Source of the DNA: Coprothermobacteraceae bacterium | Lineage (GTDB): Bacteria > Coprothermobacterota > Coprothermobacteria > Coprothermobacterales > Coprothermobacteraceae | Length of the DNA: 64,000 nucleotides | Reading direction: 5' to 3' | Assembly (NCBI GenBank): GCA_013178255.1 | Contig: JABLWY010000001.1 | Span: forward strand, 300,503-364,502 | Shown: piece after piece, positions 41,256-49,313 of the stretch | How positions within the stretch are numbered: position 1 is the first letter of the stretch | Layout of the letters: each line of letters begins with the position of its first letter | The notes under the pieces: generated by a model | What the model saw: the letters and a program-made list of their open reading frames with translations, nothing else | Told to the model about the DNA's origin: nothing | Database searches by the model: none | Made by a program: the position numbers and the translations under genes

Positions 41256-41931
41256 AGGTATATATAACGCAGTTTCCAGCGATCTCATGTTGCTTAGGAT
41301 GCAGGGTGTCATAGAAGAAAACCTCTTGCATCTTCAGACCCCGGGTTACAAGCAAAGAAGCTTTGCAGCTACGCTTGTGGAGGAAAGAAACGTCAGAGGC
41401 TCAGGAAGGATTGCTTTGGGTAACCTCATGGAGTATCCATTCGTTACTGCGACTCCCGGTCAACTGGAACAGACTGGTCGCGCTCTCGACTTAGCCGTTA
41501 GCGGAGGGTATGTGGCTGTAGACACGGGAACGCAGAAGTTATGGGCGTCAAGCTTGAGCATGTTGGTGGACGACCAAGGATATTTGGTATCACCCGAAGG
41601 TTATAGAGTGCTTGGACGTAAGGGCCCTGTCAAGTGGGAAGAGGGCATGAGCATAGATGAGCGAGGCAACATAGTCAAGAATGGCGAGACTGTGGACCAG
41701 TTGCTCATATCAAATATCGAAGTGGAAGAAGTAGTGCAGGACCGCTACTTTGTTGGCAACGAAGTGGCCGGCAATTTCAAAGTGTATTCAGGCTACTTGG
41801 AGCAGAGCACCGTCGATGAAGTGGAACAAATGACACTGATGATCCAGATCTTAAGGCAGTACCAGGCAAACGCGCGCGTTATACAGAGCGAAGATGCCGC
41901 TCTAAGTCGACTCATAAACCTCATGGCATAG
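41248..41931 (+). CDS. flgF: Flagellar basal-body rod protein, FlgF/FlgG type
   Basis: 227 aa. Rod component exported by the flagellar type III system. N-terminal coil MLRGIYNAVSSDLMLLRMQGVIEENLLHLQTPGYKQ has the family pattern, though the usual NNLANxxTPG is changed to ENLLHLQTPG. C-terminal EEVEQM...LRQYQANARVIQSEDAALSRLINL is the paired coil. The assignment to flgF rather than flgG rests on order: two rod genes in tandem after fliA. Overlaps fliA by 8 nt. Confidence 0.8.
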   Translation: MLRGIYNAVSSDLMLLRMQGVIEENLLHLQTPGYKQRSFAATLVEERNVRGSGRIALGNLMEYPFVTATPGQLEQTGRALDLAVSGGYVAVDTGTQKLWASSLSMLVDDQGYLVSPEGYRVLGRKGPVKWEEGMSIDERGNIVKNGETVDQLLISNIEVEEVVQDRYFVGNEVAGNFKVYSGYLEQSTVDEVEQMTLMIQILRQYQANARVIQSEDAALSRLINLMA

Positions 41932-41945
41932 GGGGGTGTGGATTC

Positions 41946-42611
41946 ATGATAGACGTGTACGGTGCAGCCAAAGCAAGCATGAAGCTTTCTGTAGCATATT
42001 TAGACTCTATTTCCTACAACATCGCCAATGTAAACACTCCTGGTTTTAAAGCACTTCTGCCCATCGAGCAGTGGGGTGGCAGCACCAGCATGCCTACTGC
42101 TAAGGGCTACCGAGACGTGACCGTGGGCAGTCGGTTTTCAAGTATAAGCGATCAAAGGCTCGGTGTGTTGACTCTTCCTGCGGGTCATGCTCTAATGAAC
42201 CCCAAAGCCTACTTTGTGGTCACCGATGGTGAAGCTAGGTGGTTAGTGAGAAGGGGCGACTTTGTTCCCGACGTGGAAGGACACTTAACTTTGTCAGGCT
42301 TGTGGGTGTTGAACGACAAAGAACAGCTCGCTACGAAGGAAGATCTTGAGAGTAGCACGTTACTCATCGTGGAAGCCAATACGGAGCAATATGAAAGAGA
42401 TAGCGTAGGATTCATACCTCGCGGCGATGAGAAACGCTTGGGTGCCCTAGAAGCGGGCCTGGTGACTGGCAGACTTGAGGTCTCCAACGTGGATCTAGCC
42501 TCTGCGATGACTAAGTTGATTCTCGCACAGAGGGCATATCAGTTTTCATCAAAAGCTTTCAGAAACGCTGACGAACTGATAGAGAACAGCATCAACATCA
42601 GGGGAGGTTAG
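41946..42611 (+). CDS. flgG: Flagellar basal-body rod protein, FlgG type
   Basis: 221 aa. Rod component. N-terminal coil has the canonical YNIANVNTPGFKAL; the C terminus EVSNVDLASAMTKLILAQRAYQFSSKAFRNADELIENSINI matches distal-rod FlgG better than the preceding gene does. ATG 41946 with AGGGGGGTG. Shorter than enterobacterial FlgG (260 aa) in its middle. Confidence 0.85.
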   Translation: MIDVYGAAKASMKLSVAYLDSISYNIANVNTPGFKALLPIEQWGGSTSMPTAKGYRDVTVGSRFSSISDQRLGVLTLPAGHALMNPKAYFVVTDGEARWLVRRGDFVPDVEGHLTLSGLWVLNDKEQLATKEDLESSTLLIVEANTEQYERDSVGFIPRGDEKRLGALEAGLVTGRLEVSNVDLASAMTKLILAQRAYQFSSKAFRNADELIENSINIRGG

Positions 42612-42614
42612 TGC

Positions 42615-43460
42615 ATGCCAGCTCCTAGCATAGAGGAACTCGTAAGCAGAGTGGACCGCATACTCCCCGTTCCCTCAGCTGCCATGCAGGTTGTTAGATT
42701 GCTGGACCTTGCTGATTCTAGTGTAAAGGACGTAGCCAACGCGCTTTCTCAAGACCAAGGGCTAACGGCTAATGTCCTGAAGCTTGCCAATTCAGCGTAT
42801 TATGGAATGCCACGCAGGATAAGCCTGCCCATGGAAGCCATAGCGTTGTTAGGCTTCAAGACGATTCGAAGCATCGTCTGGGCTTCTGTGATGGAGGTCC
42901 TGTACAGCAGGCCGCTGGTAGGGTATAAGCTCGAAAGCGGGGCCTTGTGGCAACATTCTTTGGCTGCGGCTGCCATTGCTAAGTACTTGGGTATAAAGTT
43001 CAGGTTGAGGGACCCTGAGAGCTTATATGTGGCTGGTTTGTTACATGATGTGGGCAAACTCATTCTGAACCTTTACTTGCCGGTGGAGTTTGGCCGACTT
43101 ATGGCTCTGGTAGAGCAGGGCGAGACCTTTGCAGAGGCTGAGAAGGAAGTGTTAGGCTATGACCACGCTGAGGTAGGCGGCGCAGTTTGCGAAAAGTGGC
43201 AATTGCCAGATGTTATAACGCAGGGTGTGCGTTACCATCATAGCCCCAAAGAAGCTACCAATGAAAGCGCTCACATAGTGCATTTAGCTAACGCCATTGC
43301 ACTGACCTTGGGGCAAGGGACCTTAGGAGCGGCCACATTGGCGGCTTCCTTGGACGAGGAAATCGTGGCCAAATATGTGCCTACGGAAGAGGCTTGGGAG
43401 CGGCTATTGGACGAAGCTAGAGAACAAGTGATACTGGTGCTCCAAGTTGGGAAAGGCTAA
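42615..43460 (+). CDS. HDOD-domain signalling protein
   Basis: 281 aa. HDOD domain typical of two-component/c-di-GMP-linked regulators: LPVPSAAMQVVRLLDLADSSV, ANVLKLANSAYYG, IALLGFKTIRSIV, and an HD-like VAGLLHDVGKLILNLY with intact His-Asp, then GYDHAEVGGAVCEKWQLP and VRYHHSP. No GGDEF or receiver domain. Lies between flgG and flgM with 3 nt spacing to flgG, so it is expressed with middle flagellar genes. Its role there is unknown; HDOD proteins such as CdgW-like regulators affect motility in other bacteria. Confidence 0.85.
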   Translation: MPAPSIEELVSRVDRILPVPSAAMQVVRLLDLADSSVKDVANALSQDQGLTANVLKLANSAYYGMPRRISLPMEAIALLGFKTIRSIVWASVMEVLYSRPLVGYKLESGALWQHSLAAAAIAKYLGIKFRLRDPESLYVAGLLHDVGKLILNLYLPVEFGRLMALVEQGETFAEAEKEVLGYDHAEVGGAVCEKWQLPDVITQGVRYHHSPKEATNESAHIVHLANAIALTLGQGTLGAATLAASLDEEIVAKYVPTEEAWERLLDEAREQVILVLQVGKG

Positions 43461-43484
43461 AGATTGGAAAAGGATTTCCGAAAA
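43458..43484 (+). promoter_or_regulatory. Sigma-28 promoter for flgM
   Basis: TAAA (43458-43461), exactly 15 bp, then TCCGAAAA (43477-43484), close to the sigma-28 consensus TAAA-N15-GCCGATAA. The -35 overlaps the HDOD gene stop. Same -10 variant as the fliS and flagellin promoters. Confidence 0.65.
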
Positions 43485-43495
43485 CACAATTGGTG

Positions 43496-43774
43496 ATGGA
43501 TATGAGGATTGACGGCAGCGGTTCTATAGACCCAAGACATGTGGAATTGGTTAAGCGCGTCGCTGAGCGTTTTGAAATAGGTGGCATAGACCGAGATAAG
43601 AAAGTAGGCAAGCGCGACACGAGTTTAGTGCTGGCCAGAGTCCTACAGCAGCTAAAGGCGGCTCGGGCTGAAAGGCTAATAGAAGCCAAGACCAAGGCTG
43701 ATGAGCTGGTTGTCAGTGATGCTGCCATAGCAAAAGCTCTAATTGAGAAGACCAAAGAAGATGCAGAGGCCTGA
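43496..43774 (+). CDS. flgM: Putative anti-sigma-28 factor FlgM
   Basis: 92 aa from ATG 43496; TTG 43490, GTG 43493 and ATG 43502 are other possible starts, none with a good ribosome site. Hydrophilic, largely helical, with DRDKKVGKRDTSLVLARVLQQLKAAR and a C-terminal DELVVSDAAIAKALIEKTKED that resembles the FlgM sigma-binding helices (the V-S-D-x-x-I-A-x-x-L pattern). Position before flgN-flgK-flgL and its own sigma-28 promoter support the call; the sequence alone is weak. Confidence 0.6.
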   Translation: MDMRIDGSGSIDPRHVELVKRVAERFEIGGIDRDKKVGKRDTSLVLARVLQQLKAARAERLIEAKTKADELVVSDAAIAKALIEKTKEDAEA

Positions 43775-44075
43775 CGTAGGAGACGTAAAAAGAGCACGAG
43801 CTATAGTGGCGCGACTCAGCGCGCAGTACGCCAGTTTGGATTCCTTTGAAATTGAACAGCAAACGGCAGAACTGGAAAAGTTGGTCAACAGCATGTCTGA
43901 AGCCTTGAAGGATGCTTCCACGCTTTCAGAGGAATACTTGCAGGAATTCGCCCGTTTCGTAACGGACTTGGAGAATTTAGTAGCCTTGGAAAGAGAAGTT
44001 CTAAGTTTCTACGAGAGGCTGCTTTCCTCAGGTGTAAAGACCTACGGCCCCAAAGGTAAGGTGGATGGCAAATGA
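43761..44075 (+). CDS. flgN: Putative FlgN-type export chaperone
   Basis: 104 aa. All-helical, with heptad-like leucines (AELEKLVNSMSEALKDASTLSEEYLQEFARFVTDLENLV). FlgN chaperones FlgK and FlgL before export, and this gene lies directly upstream of flgK between flgM and flgK, the canonical place. Starts at ATG 43761 inside the flgM-like gene and overlaps flgK by 4 nt. Sequence evidence alone is not decisive. Confidence 0.6.
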   Translation: MQRPDVGDVKRARAIVARLSAQYASLDSFEIEQQTAELEKLVNSMSEALKDASTLSEEYLQEFARFVTDLENLVALEREVLSFYERLLSSGVKTYGPKGKVDGK

Positions 44076-45673
44076 TTTGGTCGCTTGAGATCGCTAAGCG
44101 GAGCCTCCAGGCACAGATGATGGCTATAAACGTTACCTCTCACAACATAGCCAATGTGAATACCCCAGGTTACAGCAGGCAAGAAGCTGTGTTGCGGACC
44201 ACGTTGCCTTACAGCGTGGTGTCTTGGTTGGGAGCCAATTACCCGGGCCAAGTAGGTACTGGTGTTGAAGTCAGTAGCATTCGAAGATTGCGCAACGAGT
44301 TCGTTGATCTCACATACAGGAACATGAACTCGAAGTACGCTTATTACGCGTCGAAGGACCAAATATATGGCATATTGGAGTCCTCTATCAACGAGCTCTC
44401 GGGAACAGGTTTGCAGAAAGCTCTTAGTAACTTCTTCGAGGCTTGGCAGGCGGGTAGCCTAAACCCCGAAGACCCCACTGTTAGGCAGATGATCGTGCAA
44501 CAAAGCCAGAACTTGCTGGATGCGTTCAAGTATGTCCAGCAGCAGCTTGTGAGTACGCGCCATGATGCCGATTTCCAAGTAGCTGCGCTGGTGGGGAAGA
44601 TCAACGATATAGGTTATCAGATATCTCAACTGAATCAGCAGATCTCCTTAGCGCTATCACAGAAACAACAGCCGAATGACCTTATGGATCAGCGTGATAA
44701 GCTCTTGGACGAGCTCTCGCAATACGTCAACGTGGATAAAGTAGACTTGCCTTCAGGGTCCGTCTCCGTGTTCATAAAGGGGCTCTCCTTTGTCGATGAC
44801 CGCGAGGTGCACTACATCAAGGCTATCGACAACGATAAGATTAGCGCTGTAGGGGATACTTACGAATACGTCGAAGGCGACCGCACCTACGCGGTTCTGC
44901 CCGGCTTGCTATCGGATGGTAAGTGGAACGGAACCATAAGCTTAGGGACTGCTGATCCCTTTAACGGGCACGTGGCAACGTTGTGGATCTCTATGGGAGA
45001 CACGTTGGTACCTCTGGACGGGGCCCATCTCAACTCTGGCAAACTGGCCGGACTCGTGGAAATGAGGGACAACATCCTAACTTACGGCTCCGATCCTGGT
45101 ACGGGCCTTCTCATGCGTACGAACGAGATGGCTAAGTTCTTCTTCAGCAAAATCAACGCCATTTTGAGGCAGGGTAAAGATCTACTAGGCAACACATATG
45201 TTAGTGACTTCTTCTACGTGGACGCCGATGTTAGCAGGGTTATTGCCAATCTTAACCTAGATCAGGCTGTCGTTAACGACCCTCGAAAGGTGCCCCTGGG
45301 TAAGACGGGAGCAGCAGGCGATGGTAGCTTGGCGCTCCTTATAGCTCAGCAGCAGAATACAGCTTTGGATGCGGGTGACGCAGCCCAAGGCGTGCCCGAT
45401 TACTTGAAAGGCCAAAGCTTGCCACAGGCATGGAGAACGCTAGTCAGCCAATGGGCAGCAGATATTGGGCGTAACCGAGATTTAACCCAAAGCACTGGTA
45501 ACGTAATGAAAGAGCTGGAGTTGCTTAGGAGCTCAGAGTCAGGCGTCAGCCTCGACGAGGAAGCCATGAACCTGATCAGGTTTCAGAAAGCGTATGCGAT
45601 GACAGCTCGTATCGTAACCGTGGTGGATGAGATGCTCGACCGCATAATCAACATGGGTATTGTAGGAAGGTGA
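44072..45673 (+). CDS. flgK: Hook-associated protein 1 FlgK
   Basis: 533 aa. First hook-filament junction protein. N-terminal AKRSLQAQMMAINVTSHNIANVNTPGYSRQ is the family signature; a long coil with QISQLNQQISLALSQKQQPNDLMDQRD follows, and the C terminus EEAMNLIRFQKAYAMTARIVTVVDEMLDRIINM closes it. Normal length. Overlaps flgN by 4 nt; flgL begins 6 nt later. Confidence 0.95.
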   Translation: MIWSLEIAKRSLQAQMMAINVTSHNIANVNTPGYSRQEAVLRTTLPYSVVSWLGANYPGQVGTGVEVSSIRRLRNEFVDLTYRNMNSKYAYYASKDQIYGILESSINELSGTGLQKALSNFFEAWQAGSLNPEDPTVRQMIVQQSQNLLDAFKYVQQQLVSTRHDADFQVAALVGKINDIGYQISQLNQQISLALSQKQQPNDLMDQRDKLLDELSQYVNVDKVDLPSGSVSVFIKGLSFVDDREVHYIKAIDNDKISAVGDTYEYVEGDRTYAVLPGLLSDGKWNGTISLGTADPFNGHVATLWISMGDTLVPLDGAHLNSGKLAGLVEMRDNILTYGSDPGTGLLMRTNEMAKFFFSKINAILRQGKDLLGNTYVSDFFYVDADVSRVIANLNLDQAVVNDPRKVPLGKTGAAGDGSLALLIAQQQNTALDAGDAAQGVPDYLKGQSLPQAWRTLVSQWAADIGRNRDLTQSTGNVMKELELLRSSESGVSLDEEAMNLIRFQKAYAMTARIVTVVDEMLDRIINMGIVGR

Positions 45674-45679
45674 CGTGCC

Positions 45680-46738
45680 GTGCGTATAACTGACAGCTAC
45701 ATGTACGAACGGGGTATGCAGACACTGCAAACCGTTTTGGGTAGGCTTGCTAACCTACAAGACAATCTGTCCACGGGTAAGCGAATACTACGCCCATCGG
45801 ACAATCCCTTGGATAGTTCCTTGGTGCTCCATTGGAAGAGCTACGCGGTTCAGGTGGAACGGTGGCAAAAGAACATCGAAGAGCTTAAGAATCGTTTCTC
45901 CTTTGCTGAACAAAGCCTCCTCAACGCCAAGGATATACTGCTCTCGGTGCGTGACGTGGTAGTAAGAGCAGGCAGCGACGCCTTGGGCCCTGACGAAAAG
46001 GGTGCCATGGCTAGCCAGATGCTGCAGTTGGCCGATGAACTCCTCAATACGTTGAACGCAAAATACGCGGGCCGCTTTGTCTTTGCTAACGCTGAAGTAG
46101 ACAGGCCCGGTGAGCCACAATGGAAGCCCTTCAAGGCCGCGGTTCAGTATGCGGACGGTACGGTCAAAGTAATGGACACCATAACTGCTGCTGATGCAGA
46201 AGTCAATAGGAACCCGGGTAGCCGATGGCTTGTCCTGTTCGAGCCTCGCACCTTCGAAGAGCTGGGAGACCCTCAGCAGGGCACAGCGGCGGTAGAAATA
46301 GGAATAAACTCCACCATGCCCCAAGTGCTAGCCGTTGAAGGCTTCCTGCGTTTTTCGGGTGAGGTAGAGGTAAATGGCGTTAAACACAAATCTACACTCA
46401 TGTTTGACAAGATGTTCGGCTTTGTGGCAGCTCTCAGGCGGAACGAAAGCTTGGCAACGGCTGATGATAGCAGCATGACGCCCCTTGATTACACCGACGA
46501 TATGATCGACGGCATCACTGGTGCCGTTTCGGCTTTGGGGGCGCGTGTTCAAAGGCTTGAACTCGTGAATAGGTTCTACCAAAACGTGGGCACTAGCGTG
46601 GAAGCATTGCGAAGCTCCTATGAGGACGCTGACATGGCGCGCACCTATGTGGACTACACCAAGTTCAACACGGGTTATCAAGCATTGCTCAAGGTCATTG
46701 CCTCTATTAGCAGTCGGACTTTGGTAGACTATCTCTGA
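45680..46738 (+). CDS. flgL: Hook-associated protein 3 FlgL
   Basis: 352 aa. Second hook-filament junction protein, flagellin-like at both ends: MRITDSYMYERGMQTLQTVLGRLANLQDNLSTGKRILRPSDNPLDSS, and C-terminal SYEDADMARTYVDYTKFNTGYQALLKVIASISSRTLVDYL. GTG 45680 has AAGGTGA. Overlaps csrA by 1 nt. Confidence 0.95.
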   Translation: MRITDSYMYERGMQTLQTVLGRLANLQDNLSTGKRILRPSDNPLDSSLVLHWKSYAVQVERWQKNIEELKNRFSFAEQSLLNAKDILLSVRDVVVRAGSDALGPDEKGAMASQMLQLADELLNTLNAKYAGRFVFANAEVDRPGEPQWKPFKAAVQYADGTVKVMDTITAADAEVNRNPGSRWLVLFEPRTFEELGDPQQGTAAVEIGINSTMPQVLAVEGFLRFSGEVEVNGVKHKSTLMFDKMFGFVAALRRNESLATADDSSMTPLDYTDDMIDGITGAVSALGARVQRLELVNRFYQNVGTSVEALRSSYEDADMARTYVDYTKFNTGYQALLKVIASISSRTLVDYL

Positions 46739-46974
46739 TGTACGTAGTCAAGCGTAAAAAAGGCGAAGCCATACGGATTTCCAAAGACATTACTGTGTAT
46801 GTGCTTGGCATAGAAAAAGGTTCCGTGCGCTTAGGAGTGGAAGCGCCCAAGGACATACCCATCATCAGGTTGGAAGTTTTACAGACATCTGCTGCGGCTT
46901 CTTCCGCTTTCAATTTGGAGAAACTTAAGGGGTTCCTGGAGCGTGAATCAGAAACCGAAGATCAGGGAACTTAG
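46738..46974 (+). CDS. csrA: Carbon storage / translational regulator CsrA
   Basis: 78 aa. Dimeric RNA-binding protein that represses translation at GGA-containing leaders. Core: VKRKKGEAIRISKDITVYVLGIEKGSVRLGVEAPKDIPIIRLEVLQ, with the key C-terminal Arg in IIRLEV and Arg6-type residue in VKRK conserved; the first residues differ from the usual MLVLTRK (MYVVKRK). A 25-residue tail extends the normal helix. It usually follows fliW; here it directly follows flgL and fliW is not in the window. The flagellin leader contains a likely target. Confidence 0.9.
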   Translation: MYVVKRKKGEAIRISKDITVYVLGIEKGSVRLGVEAPKDIPIIRLEVLQTSAAASSAFNLEKLKGFLERESETEDQGT

Positions 46975-48859
46975 ACAGTTCGAGAATCTCCTCTTATACC
47001 ATCTCCCCTGGGTAGTACTTGCATCGATCACCATAGTTGTCCCTGCAAATTGGCTGAAAACCTGGGGAGTGGCCTACGCTTTTGTTGGTCCTGCTGTGGT
47101 GGCTTTGGTCATATCGAAGCAAACGTGGAGCTCGTTTACTGTACCGAAGGCTCACGCGCTGATAGGCGTTTCTTTGTGGGGTGCAGCTATCGTCGTGCGG
47201 AGTTTCAGTTCATTGGCTGTGTCTTGGCCCGTGATCTTATATGCTTCTTGGCTGCTGGTGCACCCGCTTTTCAAAGGCATGCCTGCAGCATTAGGCTCTT
47301 CAGAAAGGGCTACTGGTGCATGGGTGCGACTAGCCGCTGTATTTGTTGCTGTCGTCGTATGGAATGTGGCGTCTCCTTTGCCCTTTGATATGAAGCTGTG
47401 GATACTGGCAATGCCACCATTGGCGGTTTGTGTAAGTATTGTAATGGCTAGCAGAAACAAGTTCTACGTTTCAGGGAAACAATCGTTTGGACGGGAATTC
47501 GGGAGTATGGGTAACCCAATGGCGGCGAGCAGTCTCTTGGTTTTGGCGCTGCCTGTGTTTGCCGAGCTTGCGTTTGTTGGAATCGCTAGCGGCCGTTACT
47601 GGATGCTCACTGCACTGCCGCTCTACGCGTACGGCCTGGTCTCATCAGCTGGCAGAGCTACAGTAGCAGGCGTCCTTCTTGCTATGCCATTCATTGCATA
47701 TCGTTCGGTGCAATACAGCCCGTGGTGGTTAGCCGTTTTTATGGGTCTCATCTTTATTGTGCTGTTGTGGAAGAAGCGCTATGCCTCGCAACTTCTCTTG
47801 CGCGTCATTCACACGATCAAAAGGGGGATCACCAAGGAGCCACGCTTCTACTTGTGGAGAGACGCACTGAGGTACTATGTACACAACCCCGTAGGCGCTG
47901 GCTATGACCAATTCAGGCGAGCGTTTATGCCTTACAGGTCTAGGGAATCGTACTTGGCGGAGCCACCGGTACATTATGACAAGGTGCACAATCTGTTTAT
48001 CGAAGAACTTACCGAAGGCAGCGCGGTGGGCTTTGTTCTTCTTATAGCCTCGCTAGCCCTATGGTTTTTGACAGGTCCCTTAGTACTCAAAGCCTCTTTG
48101 GTGGCTTTCATAGGTGATGGCCTCTTCACTATTTACGATGCGGCCAACTGGGTTTACCTGTGGTCGTTTGGGATCCTAGCACCCCAGCCTCTGACCGTGC
48201 CCTTGTGGGCGTGGGCACCAATCGTGGCGGTTCTCCTAATGGGGTACATCATGAGTGCCCTGAACCTATCTGCTCAAACCTTGGCCACGGGTGCCGTTGC
48301 GGCACGCCACAGAGGAGAAAGAGATGTGGCTGCACAGCTGTTCAACGCGGCCTACTCCATTTACCCCTATGGGGTAGAGTACATCAGCGAGTGCTATTTG
48401 CTGCAGTTGGGCACGTTACACCAAGCCAGACTCTCTTCCGAACAGGCTCAGTCTTTTCATGAGTCTCTGAAGGTTTTGGAGCCTTACATCTACAAGTATG
48501 CCCCCAATGTAGACGATATCTACGGTCAGTGGCTCGTCTTCGTTGGGAACTACCCGTCTCTCAGGAATGAGGCAGAGAGGCTGTCAGGCATCCTCTTGGG
48601 CTTGAATCCCTATGGGTACAAGGTCCGGAAAGCTTTGGCACACTACCTGGGCAATGCGGGCAAGTGGGACATGGCCATGTCGTATTTGGAGCAGAATGTG
48701 GCGGAGTATCCTTTCGACGCTGACTCTTACTACATGCTCGTGATGGCACTAGTGCGTAACGGGCTCACAGGCATGGCAAAGCGGTACCTCACGTTGTGGA
48801 TGGAACGATTCCCTGAAGACAAGCGGTGGTTAGACTACAAGGCCGCCTTAGGGCTTTAA
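46943..48859 (+). CDS. O-antigen ligase-like (Wzy_C) membrane protein with C-terminal TPRs
   Basis: 638 aa. About ten to twelve membrane segments over residues 15-440, with a large loop containing DALRYYVHNPVGAGYDQFRRAF and VHYDKVHNLFIEELTEGSAVG, the Wzy_C/WaaL/PglL pattern with conserved His residues. The last 190 residues form TPR-like helices (AAQLFNAAYSIYPYGVEY, NAGKWDMAMSYLEQNVAEYP). This superfamily transfers lipid-linked glycans to lipid A or, in PglL, to protein. Placed between csrA and fliS-flagellin, it may glycosylate a flagellar or surface component. GTG 46943 overlaps csrA by 32 nt. Confidence 0.75.
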   Translation: MNQKPKIRELRQFENLLLYHLPWVVLASITIVVPANWLKTWGVAYAFVGPAVVALVISKQTWSSFTVPKAHALIGVSLWGAAIVVRSFSSLAVSWPVILYASWLLVHPLFKGMPAALGSSERATGAWVRLAAVFVAVVVWNVASPLPFDMKLWILAMPPLAVCVSIVMASRNKFYVSGKQSFGREFGSMGNPMAASSLLVLALPVFAELAFVGIASGRYWMLTALPLYAYGLVSSAGRATVAGVLLAMPFIAYRSVQYSPWWLAVFMGLIFIVLLWKKRYASQLLLRVIHTIKRGITKEPRFYLWRDALRYYVHNPVGAGYDQFRRAFMPYRSRESYLAEPPVHYDKVHNLFIEELTEGSAVGFVLLIASLALWFLTGPLVLKASLVAFIGDGLFTIYDAANWVYLWSFGILAPQPLTVPLWAWAPIVAVLLMGYIMSALNLSAQTLATGAVAARHRGERDVAAQLFNAAYSIYPYGVEYISECYLLQLGTLHQARLSSEQAQSFHESLKVLEPYIYKYAPNVDDIYGQWLVFVGNYPSLRNEAERLSGILLGLNPYGYKVRKALAHYLGNAGKWDMAMSYLEQNVAEYPFDADSYYMLVMALVRNGLTGMAKRYLTLWMERFPEDKRWLDYKAALGL

Positions 48860-48882
48860 GATGAGGGCCGTAGTTCCGAACA
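48856..48882 (+). promoter_or_regulatory. Sigma-28 promoter for fliS
   Basis: TTAA (48856-48859), 15 bp, then TCCGAACA (48875-48882). The -10 is identical to that of the flagellin promoter, and the -35 overlaps the ligase-like gene's stop codon. Confidence 0.55.
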
Positions 48883-48904
48883 TAACAACGGAGGTGCTAT
48901 ATTG

Positions 48905-49228
48905 ATGCCAAACGCTTACAACGCAGCACGTCAGCGCTTCATAGAGCAGGAAGTACTGAATGCACCAGTTCAGAAGCTGGTTCTCATGGTGTATGACTTG
49001 ATCATCTCCGCCCTTAATAAAGGCGACGTCATCAAAGCTAGAGCTGCTATCAGAGAACTCATCGACGGCCTTGATTTCGAACGCGGCGGCGAGGTAGCTA
49101 GGAATCTGATGAGCCTCTATGAGTACGCGTATCGCAAAATAGGTGACGGCGACAGCGAGGAGGCTCTCAGGATCATCTCTGAACTCAGAGAGGCGTGGGC
49201 ACAGGCCTTTTATGGGGCTCAGGGTTAA
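48905..49228 (+). CDS. fliS: Flagellin export chaperone FliS
   Basis: 107 aa. Binds unfolded flagellin in the cytoplasm to prevent polymerisation before export. Four-helix family pattern: NAYNAARQRFIEQEVLNAPVQKLVLMVYDLIISAL, ARAAIRELIDGLDF and ARNLMSLYEYAYRKIGDG. Start ATG 48905 or TTG 48902 after GGAGGTG. Placed before flagellin rather than after fliD as in many bacteria. Confidence 0.9.
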   Translation: MPNAYNAARQRFIEQEVLNAPVQKLVLMVYDLIISALNKGDVIKARAAIRELIDGLDFERGGEVARNLMSLYEYAYRKIGDGDSEEALRIISELREAWAQAFYGAQG

Positions 49229-49252
49229 AAACGTAAGGGAGCTATCCGAACA
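49226..49252 (+). promoter_or_regulatory. Sigma-28 promoter for flagellin
   Basis: TAAA (49226-49229), 15 bp, then TCCGAACA (49245-49252). The -35 overlaps the fliS TAA. It would start an mRNA leader of about 55 nt containing the hairpin at 49263-49281. Confidence 0.65.
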
Positions 49253-49262
49253 ACAAGTTAGG

Positions 49263-49281
49263 AACAGGCAGGACGCCTGTT
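49263..49281 (+). promoter_or_regulatory. Flagellin-leader hairpin presenting AGGAC, probable CsrA site
   Basis: AACAGGC and GCCTGTT form a perfect 7-bp stem around the loop AGGAC. CsrA recognises GGA in hairpin loops. A second GGA lies in the Shine-Dalgarno AAGGAGG (49297-49303), which can itself pair (CTCC 49290-49293 with GGAG 49299-49302). Two-site leaders of this kind control flagellin translation in Bacillus. Confidence 0.6.
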
Positions 49282-49313
49282 ACCAATAACTCCATGAAGG
49301 AGGTAGTTGAAGT

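Noticed and set aside
43490..43495. TTG 43490 or GTG 43493 as the sure start of flgM
   Set aside because: They coincide with the predicted sigma-28 transcription start region; ATG 43496 or 43502 is as likely, so the start is left uncertain.
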